A stretch of DNA of 64,000 nt from Metarhizium brunneum (taxonomy: Eukaryota; Ascomycota; Sordariomycetes; Hypocreales; Clavicipitaceae): NCBI RefSeq assembly GCF_013426205.1, contig NC_089425.1, positions 4,278,001 through 4,342,000 of the forward strand, given 5' to 3'. The notes below the pieces were generated by a model, which did no database searches, was not told where the DNA came from, and worked only from the letters and a program-made list of their open reading frames with translations. The translations under genes and the position numbers were made by a program. Positions within the stretch are counted from its first letter, which is position 1; the number at the start of each line of letters is the position of its first letter. Below, in pieces: positions 23,988 through 37,521 of the stretch.

Positions 23988-24776
23988 TTAGTCGTCCGAG
24001 ACACTTGAATTCTTAGGCCACGGCCACCAGCCACGGAGCGGCATATCGTCGTAGATTGCATTAAAATTTCGCTCAGGCTCCGCTCGATTATACATATAGG
24101 CCAATTTTTCGTCTCGAGTAAAAGCAGCCGCACCAAGAACATTATTAACTGAGAGAGTCTGGATGCGAAATCGACAAAGGGGCTTGATTCCACGTGAGAC
24201 GACAAATAATGTTGCCTTCCACTGGGGATTCTCAGCTAGGTCAATACGCTGGAACCTGCGAGCATGTGTGAAGCCCCAATCTTGAAGCCCTAGCCCCCAA
24301 TCTTGAAACGCTGGCGGCATTGATTGTAAATCATCGTAAAAGCAGCAGCCACTGAGATCCACATTGTCTTGCGAGCAATACAGGCCTTGCTTCATAGCTG
24401 CTGGCAGGTCCTTAACGCGGAAGATTATCGCTGCCATCCAGGGTCCATCCTTGTGAATCTTTTCGATGTCCCCTTTCTCTGGGCAAAAGTTGACGTCTTT
24501 TTGCATTCTGATGTCTACATATCCACCCTTGAACTCGGAGTCTTGATGGGCATTGTATTTGCCGTTGATGTGATTAGAGTTGGTATAGGGAGGAGGAGGA
24601 GGAGAAGGAGAAGAAGAAGGAGGAGAAGTTAAAGAAGGAGAAGTAAAAGGAGGAGGGGGGGGATCTAGCGATGACCTCATGTTGGTCAGGTAGAGGTGCG
24701 ATATGACTTTCGTTTCTGTGGATGAGACTGATGTCGTTGAATAATCGACCACAATTTTCGGTCTTGTCGCAACCAA
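23988..24776 (-). CDS. Unknown protein with proline/serine-rich linker
   Basis: Single open frame of 262 residues that I do not recognise. Residues about 36-66 are a Pro/Ser/Thr tract (PPPPPFTSPSLTSPP and similar). The remaining 190 residues are ordinary and folded-looking, with Trp-rich segments (GPWMAAIIF, RGWWPWPK) and several Cys (FCPEKG, LYCSQD, SGCCFYDD). No signal peptide or membrane helix is evident. The frame is far longer than expected by chance outside the low-complexity part, which supports a real gene. The gene stands alone between two gene-poor stretches, so context gives no function. Start choice among early Met codons is uncertain, and an undetected 5' exon is possible. Confidence 0.5.
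   Translation of the reverse strand: MVATRPKIVVDYSTTSVSSTETKVISHLYLTNMRSSLDPPPPPFTSPSLTSPPSSSPSPPPPPYTNSNHINGKYNAHQDSEFKGGYVDIRMQKDVNFCPEKGDIEKIHKDGPWMAAIIFRVKDLPAAMKQGLYCSQDNVDLSGCCFYDDLQSMPPAFQDWGLGLQDWGFTHARRFQRIDLAENPQWKATLFVVSRGIKPLCRFRIQTLSVNNVLGAAAFTRDEKLAYMYNRAEPERNFNAIYDDMPLRGWWPWPKNSSVSDD
24587..24663. repeat. Polypurine tract (GGA/GAA)n
   Basis: Seventy-seven bases almost entirely of A and G on the plus strand. On the minus strand it encodes the Pro/Ser linker of the overlapping unknown protein. Its length and purity make it a candidate for triplex (H-DNA) formation and for length variation between strains. Confidence 0.7.
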
Positions 24777-25780
24777 GTGCTGGTCTCTGAGCGGTGTTTG
24801 AGGAACTTTTCTCAGGGAGGGCCAATAATGTTTTATACTTGGTGTTGGATTTTCTACCCTTGGGTGTGGCGTTTTTAAGCTTGACCGTGGTAACTTGATC
24901 TAGGTTGACATGGTGTTAGTCGTAAACCTTTAATTTTGTCTGCGCCTGGTTCGCCTCGCCTGTTCCAGATAGCACCGTGCCAAAATGCGATACGGTCTAG
25001 TGCTGCCTCGTACCGTAAATTTTAAATTTAATGGACAATGTTGAGTTGTTAAAGATGGGGAGAGATGGCGCACGAGTGGCTTGCCGACGCAGCACTCTGT
25101 TTGTTCGTCAAGGCCGCCGTCAAGGCCAACAAGCTTCTTGTCACCACCTCGTCAAGATAAACTTTGAAGAGGGTAGCGCGACTTGGTGGTACGTATCATC
25201 CATGGTTTTGTCATTTTTTCTCAAGTACAACATTGTGTCAAGTCCCTGCAACACAAATTCAAAGTCGAGAACAAGCATGATACAAGTATCGTGCAAGCGT
25301 AACATTTGATAACACAGTATTGTGCTTTAACAATCCAAGAACAGTAAGAGGCCAGAAAAATAGACCGTCTGCCCATCGATGGCACTATGATATGAGTGCC
25401 GCGCCAGTTTCGCCACCAACCCGCTGTGGTGGTTATTGCTAGTTGGACCGAATTCACATCTTTTCCGTGGCCACAGAATGGAGGCATTCCTGTTGGCCTA
25501 TGATTGTGATGAGCTGTCTTGTGACAAGTGATGGACTCTTTGGCGCGCAATGGCTGCCAGGCAACTTTGAAGGGCCCAGATGGCAGATGTCGTCCAGACG
25601 TCTGGAGTCTGGACTCGCAATGCCTGTCGATACTTGGTCCAGTTTAAGTAATTAGTGGGCCCCCTTGACTAGCGACATCGGGAGGCCCACTACACTTAAC
25701 CGTGCCCACATGCATCGCGTCCATCATCTCCATCATCATCATCACCATCATCACCATCACCTCCATTCTCACGACTGACA
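24777..25780. other. Intergenic between divergent genes
   Basis: The region lies between the unknown protein (minus) and the Vps73-like transporter (plus). It should hold both promoters. A CAT/CAC microsatellite lies within 60 bp of the transporter start. No further gene is supported. Confidence 0.5.
25722..25770. repeat. CAT/CAC trinucleotide microsatellite
   Basis: Runs of CAT interspersed with CAC and CTC, placed 11 bp before the start codon of the sugar-transporter-like gene and therefore probably in its 5' UTR. Confidence 0.75.
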
Positions 25781-27437
25781 ATGGCGGGACGCGGCATCCG
25801 GCAGTGCCTACACGATATCACCGCTTATCTGATAGTACTCATCGTCGTCGCCACCCTTGCATCTCTGCAGTTTGGCTTTCATCTAGTAAGTGTCGACCCC
25901 ACGACTGTTGACAGCTGTGGCCACTCCTCCAGAGACGCCATCATGACAGCTCTTTGACCACCCAACTAACCATTCCCAGGCCGAACTCAACGCCCCTCAA
26001 GATGTCATTACCTGTCAGAAAAAATCAATCTCCACTGCCTCTCGCGTTGCCGGCTGGATCAAGGAGGCTGCTGGCAAAGCTGACAGGACCGGAGGGTCTC
26101 CTGGCTGGCTACCAGAATGTATCCCCATGAGCGAAGCCGCCTTTGCTACCGTCTCTTCCATCTTCACCGTCGGAGGTCTCGCTGGCGCCCTGGCAGCTGG
26201 ACCGTTTGCCTCCAGGCGGGGGCGACTCCCTGCAATGAGAACGACGGCTTTGCTGTACATTGTGGGCGCTGCCGTCGAGGCCTTGGCCGGCAGCGTCGTC
26301 GCCATGTCTGTTGGCCGTCTTGTTTCGGGTCTTGGAGCCGGAGCTTCCACAGTCATCGTGCCCCTCTACATCAGCGAGATTTCTCCCCCCGATGAGCGAG
26401 GGCTATTCGGCGCCATGACCCAAGTTTCCATCAATATTGGCATTATCGTCACCCAGACCTTGGGGTACTTTTTGAGCTACGGCCACGCCTGGAGATGGGT
26501 TCTTGGTATTGGTGTTTGCATCGCCACGACCCAGTTTCTTGGCTTATTCGTCGTTCCCGAAAGCCCTGCCTGGCTAGCTGCGCATGGCGACCCTACCAAG
26601 GCCAAGATGACGCTGCAGCGCATTCGGGGGAGCGGATTCAATATCCACGAAGAAACCTCACATTGGGGAGCCGGTGGCGGTAGTGGTGCCGCATCCGGTC
26701 GAGAGGCAGAGGAAGAAGGTCTTTTGGGTCAGACTGACGGAACCGCGCCACTGTCTCCTACCACCTCTGGCTCGACACGACACATGGGTTTCATGGAGGT
26801 TGTCAAGGACCCAAAAACACGGCCAGCCATTATTGCCGTCGTCGGAATCATGATAACGCAGCAGTTTTGCGGCATCAATTCCATCATCATGTATTCTGTT
26901 TCCCTGCTCGCCGATTTGCTCCCGGTTTCTTCCGCAAAGCTCACCATCATCATCTCGGCCGTCAATCTCGGCATGACCATTGCTTGTGCCCCGTTGCCGG
27001 ATCGTCTGGGCCGCAAGAGGTGTTTACTCATCTCCATCGTGGGACAAGGTTCGAGCTCGCTAGCCTTGGCGCTCTCCATCGTGTTTGGTGCCAAGGTCCT
27101 ATCAGCAATTTCTGTTCTTGCCTTTGTAGCCTTCTTCGCCGTCGGCCTTGGTCCAGTGCCCTTCATCATGGCGTCAGAGCTCGTGGGACAGGAGGCTGTT
27201 GGAGCAACCCAGAGCTGGTGCCTGGCCGCCAATTACATTGCAACATTCATCGTGGCTCAATTCTTCCCCATTATCAACACCGCATTGAACAAGGCGTTTG
27301 GCGGAGCTGGATGGGTGTACTTCCTCTTTGCCGGGCTGGCTGCGCTGGGTGCCTTGTTCGTCGGTGCTCGGGTACCTGAGACGAGGGGGAAGAAGGATGC
27401 CGATGAGGTTTGGGGACGAACACGCCGTTTGGATTAA
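25781..27437 (+). CDS. Vps73-like MFS protein of the sugar transporter family
   Basis: Twelve-helix MFS protein of 520 residues in two exons, 25781-25885 and 25980-27437. The first exon encodes helix 1 (LIVLIVVATLASLQFGFHL), and the second opens with AELNAPQDVITC, the loop seen in yeast Vps73/YBR241C-type vacuolar carriers. Sugar-transporter signatures are present: ASRRGR and LGRKR (motif A), the PESPAWL block after helix 6, QQFCGINSIIMYS (helix 7 QQ...N motif) and PETRG at the end. The loop between helices 6 and 7 carries an acidic, Gly/Ser-rich insert of about 50 residues. Yeast relatives localise to the vacuole or mitochondria and the substrate is unsettled. The call is the family, not glucose transport. 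Confidence 0.88.
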
Positions 27438-27524
27438 TCGAGACATCAGCGTTTTTTCTTTTTTTTTTTTCCTTTCAGCGACTGATGACGTTCATTTTGT
27501 ATTCCAAAACTTCTAGTATAGCGT

Positions 27525-28327
27525 CTATTTAAAGGTTTTTGCGGCATTTATGCTCTGATGCAGTTGCATAATACCTGTCTTGACCCCATCCACAATGTAC
27601 AGCTCCCCGGCTCTCTTCTCCCCGTACACATCCTTTGCGGTGGACCGAATAATGTCCTCCAGCCCTGCCATGCCCCCGCAGCCCATGACGACACAAGCAA
27701 TGTTGCCCGATTCAAGGAGGCCTTTGGTGGCCAGGCTCAATTTCGTCTTTACCTCTTCCGGTGGGACGGTATGGAAGTCGCCTGCCGTCAGGCCCGACGA
27801 GGCCACACCAGCAAACTTGGTACTGCGGCCTGCTGCATCGACGCCCAGGAATTCGTAAACGCCATCGGAGAGATGTTTCTCCCAAAACTTTCCCGTTGTC
27901 ACGATGCCCCACTGCTCACCGGGCCGCAGCAGAGACATGGCAGTCAAGATGCTGGCTTCGAAAATGCCCGTCACCGGCCCGTCAAACCAATTTGACAGCT
28001 CTGGAACGAGGGTGTGGACGCTGAAACAGGCCACCAGGATGGCATCCCAGTTATTGCGGGCAGCATCTGCGGCTGGCAGCTCGCTCAGGACGACTTTTGT
28101 GCTGGCTTGGATGTCTTCACTGTTGTCGATGCTCGGTGGAGCTCTGGAGCTGGCTGTCATGGAGTGTATCTCTACAGACTCGGCGAGAGTCAGCATGTCC
28201 CCTGTCCGTCCGCATTTTTATGTGTCGGTAGCATTCATACATTGGATACGGGTGTGGATTTGGCAGCCTGGACCATCCCTCTGGTCATGGCCTCGGAGGA
28301 ATTGGGGTTGAGGAGCAGTATGCGCAT
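27525..28327 (-). CDS. Asp/Glu/hydantoin racemase family protein (DCG1-like)
   Basis: Cytosolic enzyme-like protein of 243 residues, exons 28327-28250 and 28178-27525. The start MRILLLNPNSSEAMT is the hallmark of the family. The two Cys that act as acid/base pair in cofactor-independent racemases are in VACFSVH and VMGCGGMA. The acceptor at 28,179-28,180 restores TPSVEIHSMTA...APPSI, the expected sequence; an earlier AG would cause a frame error. Yeast DCG1 lies in the allantoin-degradation regulon and relatives act on hydantoins or allantoin, so a role in nitrogen salvage is plausible but unproven. It is convergent with the upstream transporter, 87 bp apart, and divergent from arp2. Confidence 0.88.
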
Positions 28328-28668
28328 CTGGGGGGGCGATTCTGAATCCATTGTTGGAAAAGTAGAGTATCTTGTTCCAAATCTTGCAAAGTATCTGCTG
28401 TGCAAACTCTAGTCAACAAACTTGCCCAGGCTTATTTGTAGCTCATAATCTCAAACACTCACGCTGCCCGGGATGTCACTCGCAGGGATGTCACGTGACC
28501 CGTCTGGTTGTTGCTGAGCCACCTCTGACGACAATCGGCTCGAAAACCCCCACTATCCTGGGTGCTGACGACGTATCTCCATCCCGGGCACTTCGAGCTG
28601 CCCACAACCACCAACTCCCTAGCTTTGGCCTCGTCAACACCCCGTCCTACGGTTGAGCTGTCGCGAAG
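28328..28668. promoter_or_regulatory. Divergent promoter, racemase-like gene / arp2
   Basis: Only 341 bp separate the two start codons, so the genes share a bidirectional promoter region. The sequence GGATGTCACTCGCAGGGATGTCACGTGACC at 28,470-28,499 contains a duplicated GGGATGTCAC element and a CACGTGAC E-box-like core. Confidence 0.6.
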
Positions 28669-30040
28669 ATGGCCAACACTCCACCCATTGGTACGTTCTC
28701 CCTCCTGTTTTCGCCAACCACGAGCACGTCCGGCCTGCTACGACGAAGCTCAGCTCTCCTGGGGAAAGCAAGCCGCAGCTAACGCAAGTTACTCCGCACG
28801 CCAGTCCTCGACGGCGGCACCGGCTTCCTCAAGGTCGGATATGCCGCACAAAACTTCCCCGAGCACCAGTTCCCCTCCATCGTGGGCCGGCCCATTCTAC
28901 GATCGGAAGAACGGACCGACAGCAATGTCGTCATCAAGGACATCATGTGCGGCGACGAGGCGGCCGCGGCCCGTACCATGCTCCAGATCAGCTACCCCAT
29001 GGAAAACGGCATCGTCAAGAAGTGGGACGATATGCAGCACCTGTGGGACTACACCTTCTACGAGAAGCTCAAGGTGGACACGAATGGGCAGAAGATTCTG
29101 CTGACGGAGCCGCCGATGAACCCGCTGAAGAACAGAGAGCAAATGTGCGAGGTCATGTTTGACCGGTACGGGTTTGGGGGCGTCTACGTGGCTATTCAGG
29201 CCGTTTTGGCCCTGTACGCACAGGGTACGTCGTGCTGATGCGATGAAGGCTACGTGCGGGAGAGGGGAGGTTTAATTTCTCTCGTGTTTTTACTGACTCT
29301 GCAATGTAGGACTGAGCTCGGGTGTCGTTGTCGACTCGGGAGACGGCGTTACACACATTGTTCCAGTGTACGAGTCGGTTGTGCTCAACCACCTCACCAA
29401 GAGATTAGACGTGGCCGGCCGCGACGTGACCCGCAACCTCATCAAGCTGCTCCTCCGCCGCGGCTACGCTCTGAACCGGACGGCAGATTTCGAAACTGTC
29501 CGACAGATCAAGGAGAAGCTGTGCTACGTGTCATACGACCTGGAACTAGACAAGCGGCTGAGCGAAGACACTACGGTCCTTGTGGAGAATTATACCCTGC
29601 CCGACGGGCGTGTTATTCGAGTGGGCAGCGAGCGATTCGAAGCTCCCGAATGCCTGTTTCAGCCTCATCTTGTGGATAGCGAATCCCCCGGGCTGGGCGA
29701 GTTTCTGTTCAACACGATCCAGTCGGCCGATGTGGACATTCGCGCTTCTCTGTTCAAGGCCATTGTCCTGTCAGGAGGCAGCAGCATGTACCCCGGCCTG
29801 CCGTCAAGGCTGGAAAAGGAGCTGAAGCAGCTGTGGCTTACGAGGGCTCTGCAGGGCAACCCCGAGAGGCTGGGCAAGTTCAAGGTGCGGATAGAAGACC
29901 CGCCAAGGAGAAGACACATGGTGTTCCTTGGCGGTGCGGTGTTGGCAAACATTATGGCTGACAAGGAGAGCATGTGGGTGACCAAGGCGGAGTGGGATGA
30001 ACAAGGGCCTCGGGTGCTGGAGAAGCTAGGCCCGCGATAA
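28669..30040 (+). CDS. arp2: Actin-related protein 2 (Arp2/3 complex)
   Basis: Arp2, 390 residues (human about 394), in three exons: 28669-28690, 28805-29224 and 29310-30040. Arp2 pairs with Arp3 to seed branched actin filaments, needed for endocytic patches and hyphal tip growth. The actin-fold nucleotide loops are clear: [14 protein letters not shown] near the N-terminus, [14 protein letters not shown] (second phosphate loop) and [12 protein letters not shown] (adenosine motif). Arp2-type segments include [23 protein letters not shown] and [11 protein letters not shown] first exon of 22 nt is short but its junction reads MANTPPIVLDGG, as expected. No residue loss is seen. Conserved housekeeping gene. 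Confidence 0.96.
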
Positions 30041-31865
30041 GGTAAGGAAAAAAAAAGTCATCATTTGGCGAAGCAATAGTAGAATTGGTTGTATGGCGGC
30101 TCATGATGAGTTGATTCGTTACATAGCGCAATAAACTTGGCCCTGGGTGGGAAAGTTGATTGACTGCGTAAAGTGCATGTGTGGTGCGTCATGTAGGCTG
30201 CTGTGTAGCCAATACCAGGCTTGGTCAAGGCATTGATGTCAACCGAGAGTTATGTGGTGCCGTATGGACGAGTTGAAGCTCAAGGTGGTATCAAGTTCAG
30301 ACGTCGAACATGGTTGAATGTTCAAATGCACTCGGTTCTCGGCAGTGCAGTCGAGGATGTCGTGCATTTCTTGGCGCGGCTGCTTAGTCATATTGGTCGG
30401 CACTTGTTGCTTTTAGCATGCGACGGGGGCATTCGGCAAAGCTGGCCCTGCCACACCGAGACAGCTTGCTGTCGCATCGCGCATGTCGATTGTCAAAACT
30501 TCCTTCTCATGATACAGAGGTGGCAAATCGGTCCAGATTCGCGACAGAGACAGTTCCACTTGGGCCGACGCGCAGCACCGTCGTGCCGTCTCATCTCCAC
30601 GCCTGGATCGGGGATCCATGGCCGCCTCCGCTGTCGACGCCCGAACCCTGGCAAGCCAACAAGCAAATGAGCCATTGATACAAGTCTATTATTCACACTT
30701 GACTCTGAAGCGACTCGATCGTCGGGTATGCGCCAGCAAAGGCCGTGATTGATTCGCCGCTCGCCACTGGCCGCTCGTCATTCGTCACGGCACGGCACGC
30801 GCACGGCACAATAGCCTTTGTACGATATACTGTTTCATCGCTTTTGGAAGCACCCGGTCGGTCAGGCTCGTGCGAGCACCCCGGCGCCAGCTTGGCTGAG
30901 GCTGGAATACCATCGCCGCTTGTGCCATCGCGAATGGTCGCGCCGCGGCGGCATCCGGCAACTTCTGTTCGACACACTGCTCGTCTGGCCTTTTGATCCC
31001 GTTCTGCTCAACGCGTCCTGACTCGAAGCGTCCCGAGGACGACAGTAGCCGGCGAGGGCGAGTCGTACGTGCCCGTTCTGTCCTTGTTGCTTCCCGCCAC
31101 CCGGCGTTGCATCGGCGGCATGAGCCTGACGAACCCGCCCACTGGCCCAAACGCCAATGCCATCAGTAGAAACCAGTCCCTTAAACGGAGTGTCCAGGAT
31201 GCATTTGCAGGTACGTTGAAACAGATTCATTTCTCCGCGTCGTCTGTCTACGGGCTCCGTCTCCATCTCCATTTGCCCACAATTCATGGCGTCTGTTGCT
31301 CCGCTGGCCCCATGCCTGTGGCGTTGGGCGAGAGAAAGTAGCCGACATTGCAAGCGCAAGGGCGCAAAGGCAAGAAGCCAAAATTAAAAAATTAAAAATT
31401 AAAAATTAAAACACGGCTGGGGGGGGATTCTCGGGCCGGGCGGCTCTTGTCTGGGCGTTGTCTGTTCGTTGGGCCGAGTTGCGGGAGAAGTGAGAAGTGG
31501 CATCTTGAGACTCGGGGAGCCAGACCGCTTGGCTATTTTGGCATTTTGCCCCATTCAGGCCGATTTCCCTCGGCGCCTCGAGCCTTTGTTGAACTTCCAG
31601 TCCGTTACTTTGCGCTCTGCGTTCTGTTGTGTCCATGTACATTCCCATGCGCCTGGTCTGGCCCCGAGCTTGTCACCGTCCCTCTTTGTCGTGAGTGAGG
31701 AACCGGGAAAAAAGAGTCTCCGCGTCGAGGCACGCCTGGGCCGTCTTCGGCACTACGGTTCCGACTCCATACCTCAACCACCGTTGATATCTTCTCCTTC
31801 TCTTGCCCTCCCTCGCACTTGGCCCTTTCCCCCCTCCCTTTCTGCATTGTCCACCGTCAAGCACC
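30041..31865. other. Long upstream region of ssn3
   Basis: These 1.8 kb lie between arp2 and ssn3, both on plus. A small ATTAAAAA-type tandem at about 31,381-31,411 and pyrimidine-rich runs just before 31,866 (TCTTCTCCTTCTCTTGCCC) fit a long 5' leader for the kinase gene. Overlapping frames up to 165 codons on both strands do not look like proteins. Confidence 0.5.
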
Positions 31866-33284
31866 ATGCCTCTGCGAATGCGGAATGGACCGCAGTTCCA
31901 CCACCCGTCCTCGGCGTCTTCGCACCCGTTTAGCTCATCCTCAGCTCACCATCGCTATGCAGATACCCATGACCGCCCCGGAGCCTTCCATCCCCGGCTC
32001 CGGGTCATGGACCGGTACAGAATCGTCGGATTCATCAGCAGTGGCACATATGGCCGTGTGTATAAAGCCGTCAGCCGTGTCAGTACCGTAGCTGTTCGTA
32101 CGACAACCACCCCGTCAGGAGCCTCTTCCAGCAGTGCCACCGCCGGCCAGGAGGTCGCCATCAAGAAGTTCAAGCCCGACAAGGAGGGCGAGCAGATCAG
32201 CTACACGGGTATTTCGCAAAGTGCCATTCGAGAAATGAGCCTCTGCAGCGAACTTCGCCACCACAACGTCATCCGCCTCGTGGAGACGCTCCTCGAGGAC
32301 AAGTGCATCTTCATGGTTTTCGAGTACGCCGAGCACGATTTGTTGCAAATCATCCACCACCACACCCAGCAACCCCGGCATCCTATTCCCCCGGCCACCA
32401 TCAAGAGCATCATGTTTCAACTGCTCAACGGGTGCCAGTACCTGCACACCAACTGGGTCCTGCATCGTGATTTGAAACCTGCCAACATCATGGTCACTTC
32501 CGGTGGGGAGGTCAAGATTGGAGATTTGGGTCTGGCCAGGCGATTCGACAAGCCGCTGCACTCGTTATTCAGCGGTGACAAGGTCGTTGTCACCATCTGG
32601 TACCGGGCGCCAGAGCTGATACTCGGCTCATACCACTATACACCAGCCATTGATCTGTGGGCCGTGGGTTGCATTTTCGCAGAACTGCTTTCTCTTCGCC
32701 CCATCTTTAAGGGCGAGGAGGCAAAGATGGACAGTAAGAAGACGGTCCCCTTTCAGAGGAACCAAATGCAGAAAATTGTCGACATCATGGGGATTCCCAC
32801 CCGCAGCAGGTGGCCGCTGCTGCCCATGATGCCAGAGTTTAACCAACTCAACACATTGCAATCACCGCCCTCTCACCACAGCCACCACCACCATCATCAC
32901 CAACACCACAGCCATTCCTCCAGCAGCAGTTCCACGTCCAACCTCGAAAAATGGTACTACAACACCATTTCTAACGCTCCTCAGAGCGCGTCATCGGGTC
33001 CGTCATTGACATCCCTCGGCGCCGAGGGATACAAGCTCCTCGCTGGACTATTGGAATACGATCCCACCAAACGACTCACGGCTGCACAGGCACTTCAGTC
33101 TACATTCTTCACTACCGGCGACCGTGTCAATACCAACGCTTTTGAGGGTCTCAAGGTGGAATATCCCCATCGGAGAGTCAGTCAAGATGACAACGACATT
33201 CGCACAAGCAGTCTCCCAGGCACCAAGAGGAGCGGGTTACCAGATGACTCCTTGCTGCGACCTCCTAAACGTGTCAAGGAGTAG
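31866..33284 (+). CDS. ssn3: Mediator kinase CDK8 / Ssn3 (Srb10)
   Basis: Cyclin-dependent kinase of the Mediator CDK8 module, 472 residues, intronless. It partners cyclin C (Ssn8), phosphorylates RNA polymerase II and transcription factors, and acts in the nucleus. Kinase landmarks in order: Gly loop SSGTYGRVYKA, VAIKKFK lysine, C-helix SAIREM (the CDK8 equivalent of PSTAIRE), HRDLKPANIM catalytic loop, IGDLGLARRF (DLG, not DFG, as in fungal Ssn3), WYRAPEL. Two low-complexity inserts are unusual: a Ser/Thr run between Gly loop and Lys, and a His/Ser-rich run (about 32,876-32,940) before the last kinase helices. The ATG at 31866 fits the family; an in-frame ATG at 31803 would add 21 residues. 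Confidence 0.95.
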   Translation: MPLRMRNGPQFHHPSSASSHPFSSSSAHHRYADTHDRPGAFHPRLRVMDRYRIVGFISSGTYGRVYKAVSRVSTVAVRTTTTPSGASSSSATAGQEVAIKKFKPDKEGEQISYTGISQSAIREMSLCSELRHHNVIRLVETLLEDKCIFMVFEYAEHDLLQIIHHHTQQPRHPIPPATIKSIMFQLLNGCQYLHTNWVLHRDLKPANIMVTSGGEVKIGDLGLARRFDKPLHSLFSGDKVVVTIWYRAPELILGSYHYTPAIDLWAVGCIFAELLSLRPIFKGEEAKMDSKKTVPFQRNQMQKIVDIMGIPTRSRWPLLPMMPEFNQLNTLQSPPSHHSHHHHHHQHHSHSSSSSSTSNLEKWYYNTISNAPQSASSGPSLTSLGAEGYKLLAGLLEYDPTKRLTAAQALQSTFFTTGDRVNTNAFEGLKVEYPHRRVSQDDNDIRTSSLPGTKRSGLPDDSLLRPPKRVKE

Positions 33285-35075
33285 GGCTTGCCATTGGATA
33301 ATGATAGAAGGCGAAATCAACAAGGCGACAAGTCACCGGGGGCCCTAGAGGGTGAGGCGGTCTGCGCAGCCAATACATATGCTTTACCACGGACAGGGTT
33401 ACAAGACATTGGTCAATCATGTACTGAGATATTCGCACACCAGAGATTCAAAGACGTGTGTTTTCAACAGACTATATCCATACCACCGGCGCCCGAGAAC
33501 GCTACTCTCGACCGGGAAGTTACTTTGGAAGATGACGCAACAATTACCTTTGCACCTCGGACCGCGCCAGAAGTTTTCGCTGCTCCTTTGCAGCCAGCAT
33601 AGTGCCATGCGACTGCTGCTCCTGGTCCCAGCGCCCTGCCCATTGCCCCCAAGAGGAATCCTTGGGCTCAAAGTGTAAGCATACGGCAGACCAGGTCGAT
33701 GCTCCAAGGTAAGGCATCAACGTCGCATATTCCCCAGCTTAGGCGCGGTGTACGGATCGTCCTGCAACTTCTACTGGACCTCTATCCAACTAGACCTGAG
33801 GAGCCGGATCTATTTGGACCCAATACTGGCCCAACGGCGGCATAGCGGCCAAACAAGGCGCCAATCATCCGCAGTCAAGAAACAGCATCAACTAGACCGA
33901 AGTGGGTATGATCAGCCCGCACGTAACGAGTATTACATCGATATATTCAATCTGACGCGCCGTTTGTATCGTTCATGCGGGCCAGTCACCGTGTCCAGCG
34001 GCGGTGGCGACGCAACTCTGTTTGAGGAGAGCTTCACGGTCACCGACTATGATCAATCCAAATACGATTGTGATGTCCGTATTTCGTGCACATTGCGTCA
34101 GCCCAACCATGTTCTTCCGAAGGCATGGTCAAGGGCTCAGATTCAGGCGGGCACACATATGGACCTTGCAGCGCATTCCTCGACGTTCTCCAAAACACTG
34201 CATATTCTCACGAACCGGGCACCCATTCAGACCGGGGGTATCCCCGACCAGCGCTACTGTCGCGATTATTCGTCAGTGGGCGTGCTCTGCTCTCAATTTC
34301 CACCAGCCGGATCTCGTGGGATCCAACCATCTGCACTCGAGGACTTGTATTTTAAAGCATGTGATGGGAAGCATTTTGTAGCATAGTTCGGGTACTGGGA
34401 GCCAGTATAGTAGCCGGTTAGCATGTCATTAAAAATGGATACAAGCAGAGCCACGCTGTATTTGCTTTTGTCTGCCCGTGATGGCCGTGTTTCACGTGTA
34501 CGTACACCAAGGCAGGATACGTAGAGCGGCATGGGTTCCAAAACATGCCTGATGAGACAAGACAGACAGTACGTATCACGATTCACATGGGAGCATAAAC
34601 TCAGACATTGAGTCCGGCAAATCACGTATAGTAGACAGCCATTTCATCACCGTTGTATTGGTCCTCCTCCTCCCATTATTGTATATGTATTCGTTACAAC
34701 GCTCTCTCTGCCAACAGGTACATGTCGCTCTTTGAATTCCACATTTCCTCCGCCCGGCTAGGGTATTCGTACAAAAGAAACAAACGGATTACATGCGACA
34801 AATAAACAAGGGCAAAAGCAAGAATTAATAATCGTCAAGGAATAGAGTACAGAGTTCTGACCAGCCCGCCGCTTGATGGATCGCGTGGGTTGGGGGGCCA
34901 GGTGCGAATCGTCTTCCTTCCGGCATGACGAATGCCACGGTGACGACGCATATCGCTGTGGCATGCACCTGTGTGCCTTTGGCTTCACAGCAGGGCGCAA
35001 GGCGGACTGCGAGTGCCGGCTCGGGCCGCTGCTATAGATGTGATGGTTGACGTTTGTGTAGTTGCTTCGTGGTGT
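33285..35075. other. Intergenic, tail-to-tail ssn3 / arf6
   Basis: These 1.8 kb lie between two convergent genes. A 212-codon open frame on plus (33,748-34,386) overlaps others and has no recognisable motif, so I do not call it. AT-rich patches near 34,620-34,830 probably belong to 3' UTRs. Confidence 0.45.

Positions 35076-37521
<2,446 letters not shown>

Noticed and set aside
33748..34386. 212-codon open frame, plus strand, between ssn3 and arf6
   Set aside because: It has no recognisable motif, overlaps other frames of similar length, has odd composition and no sensible neighbours; it is probably chance.
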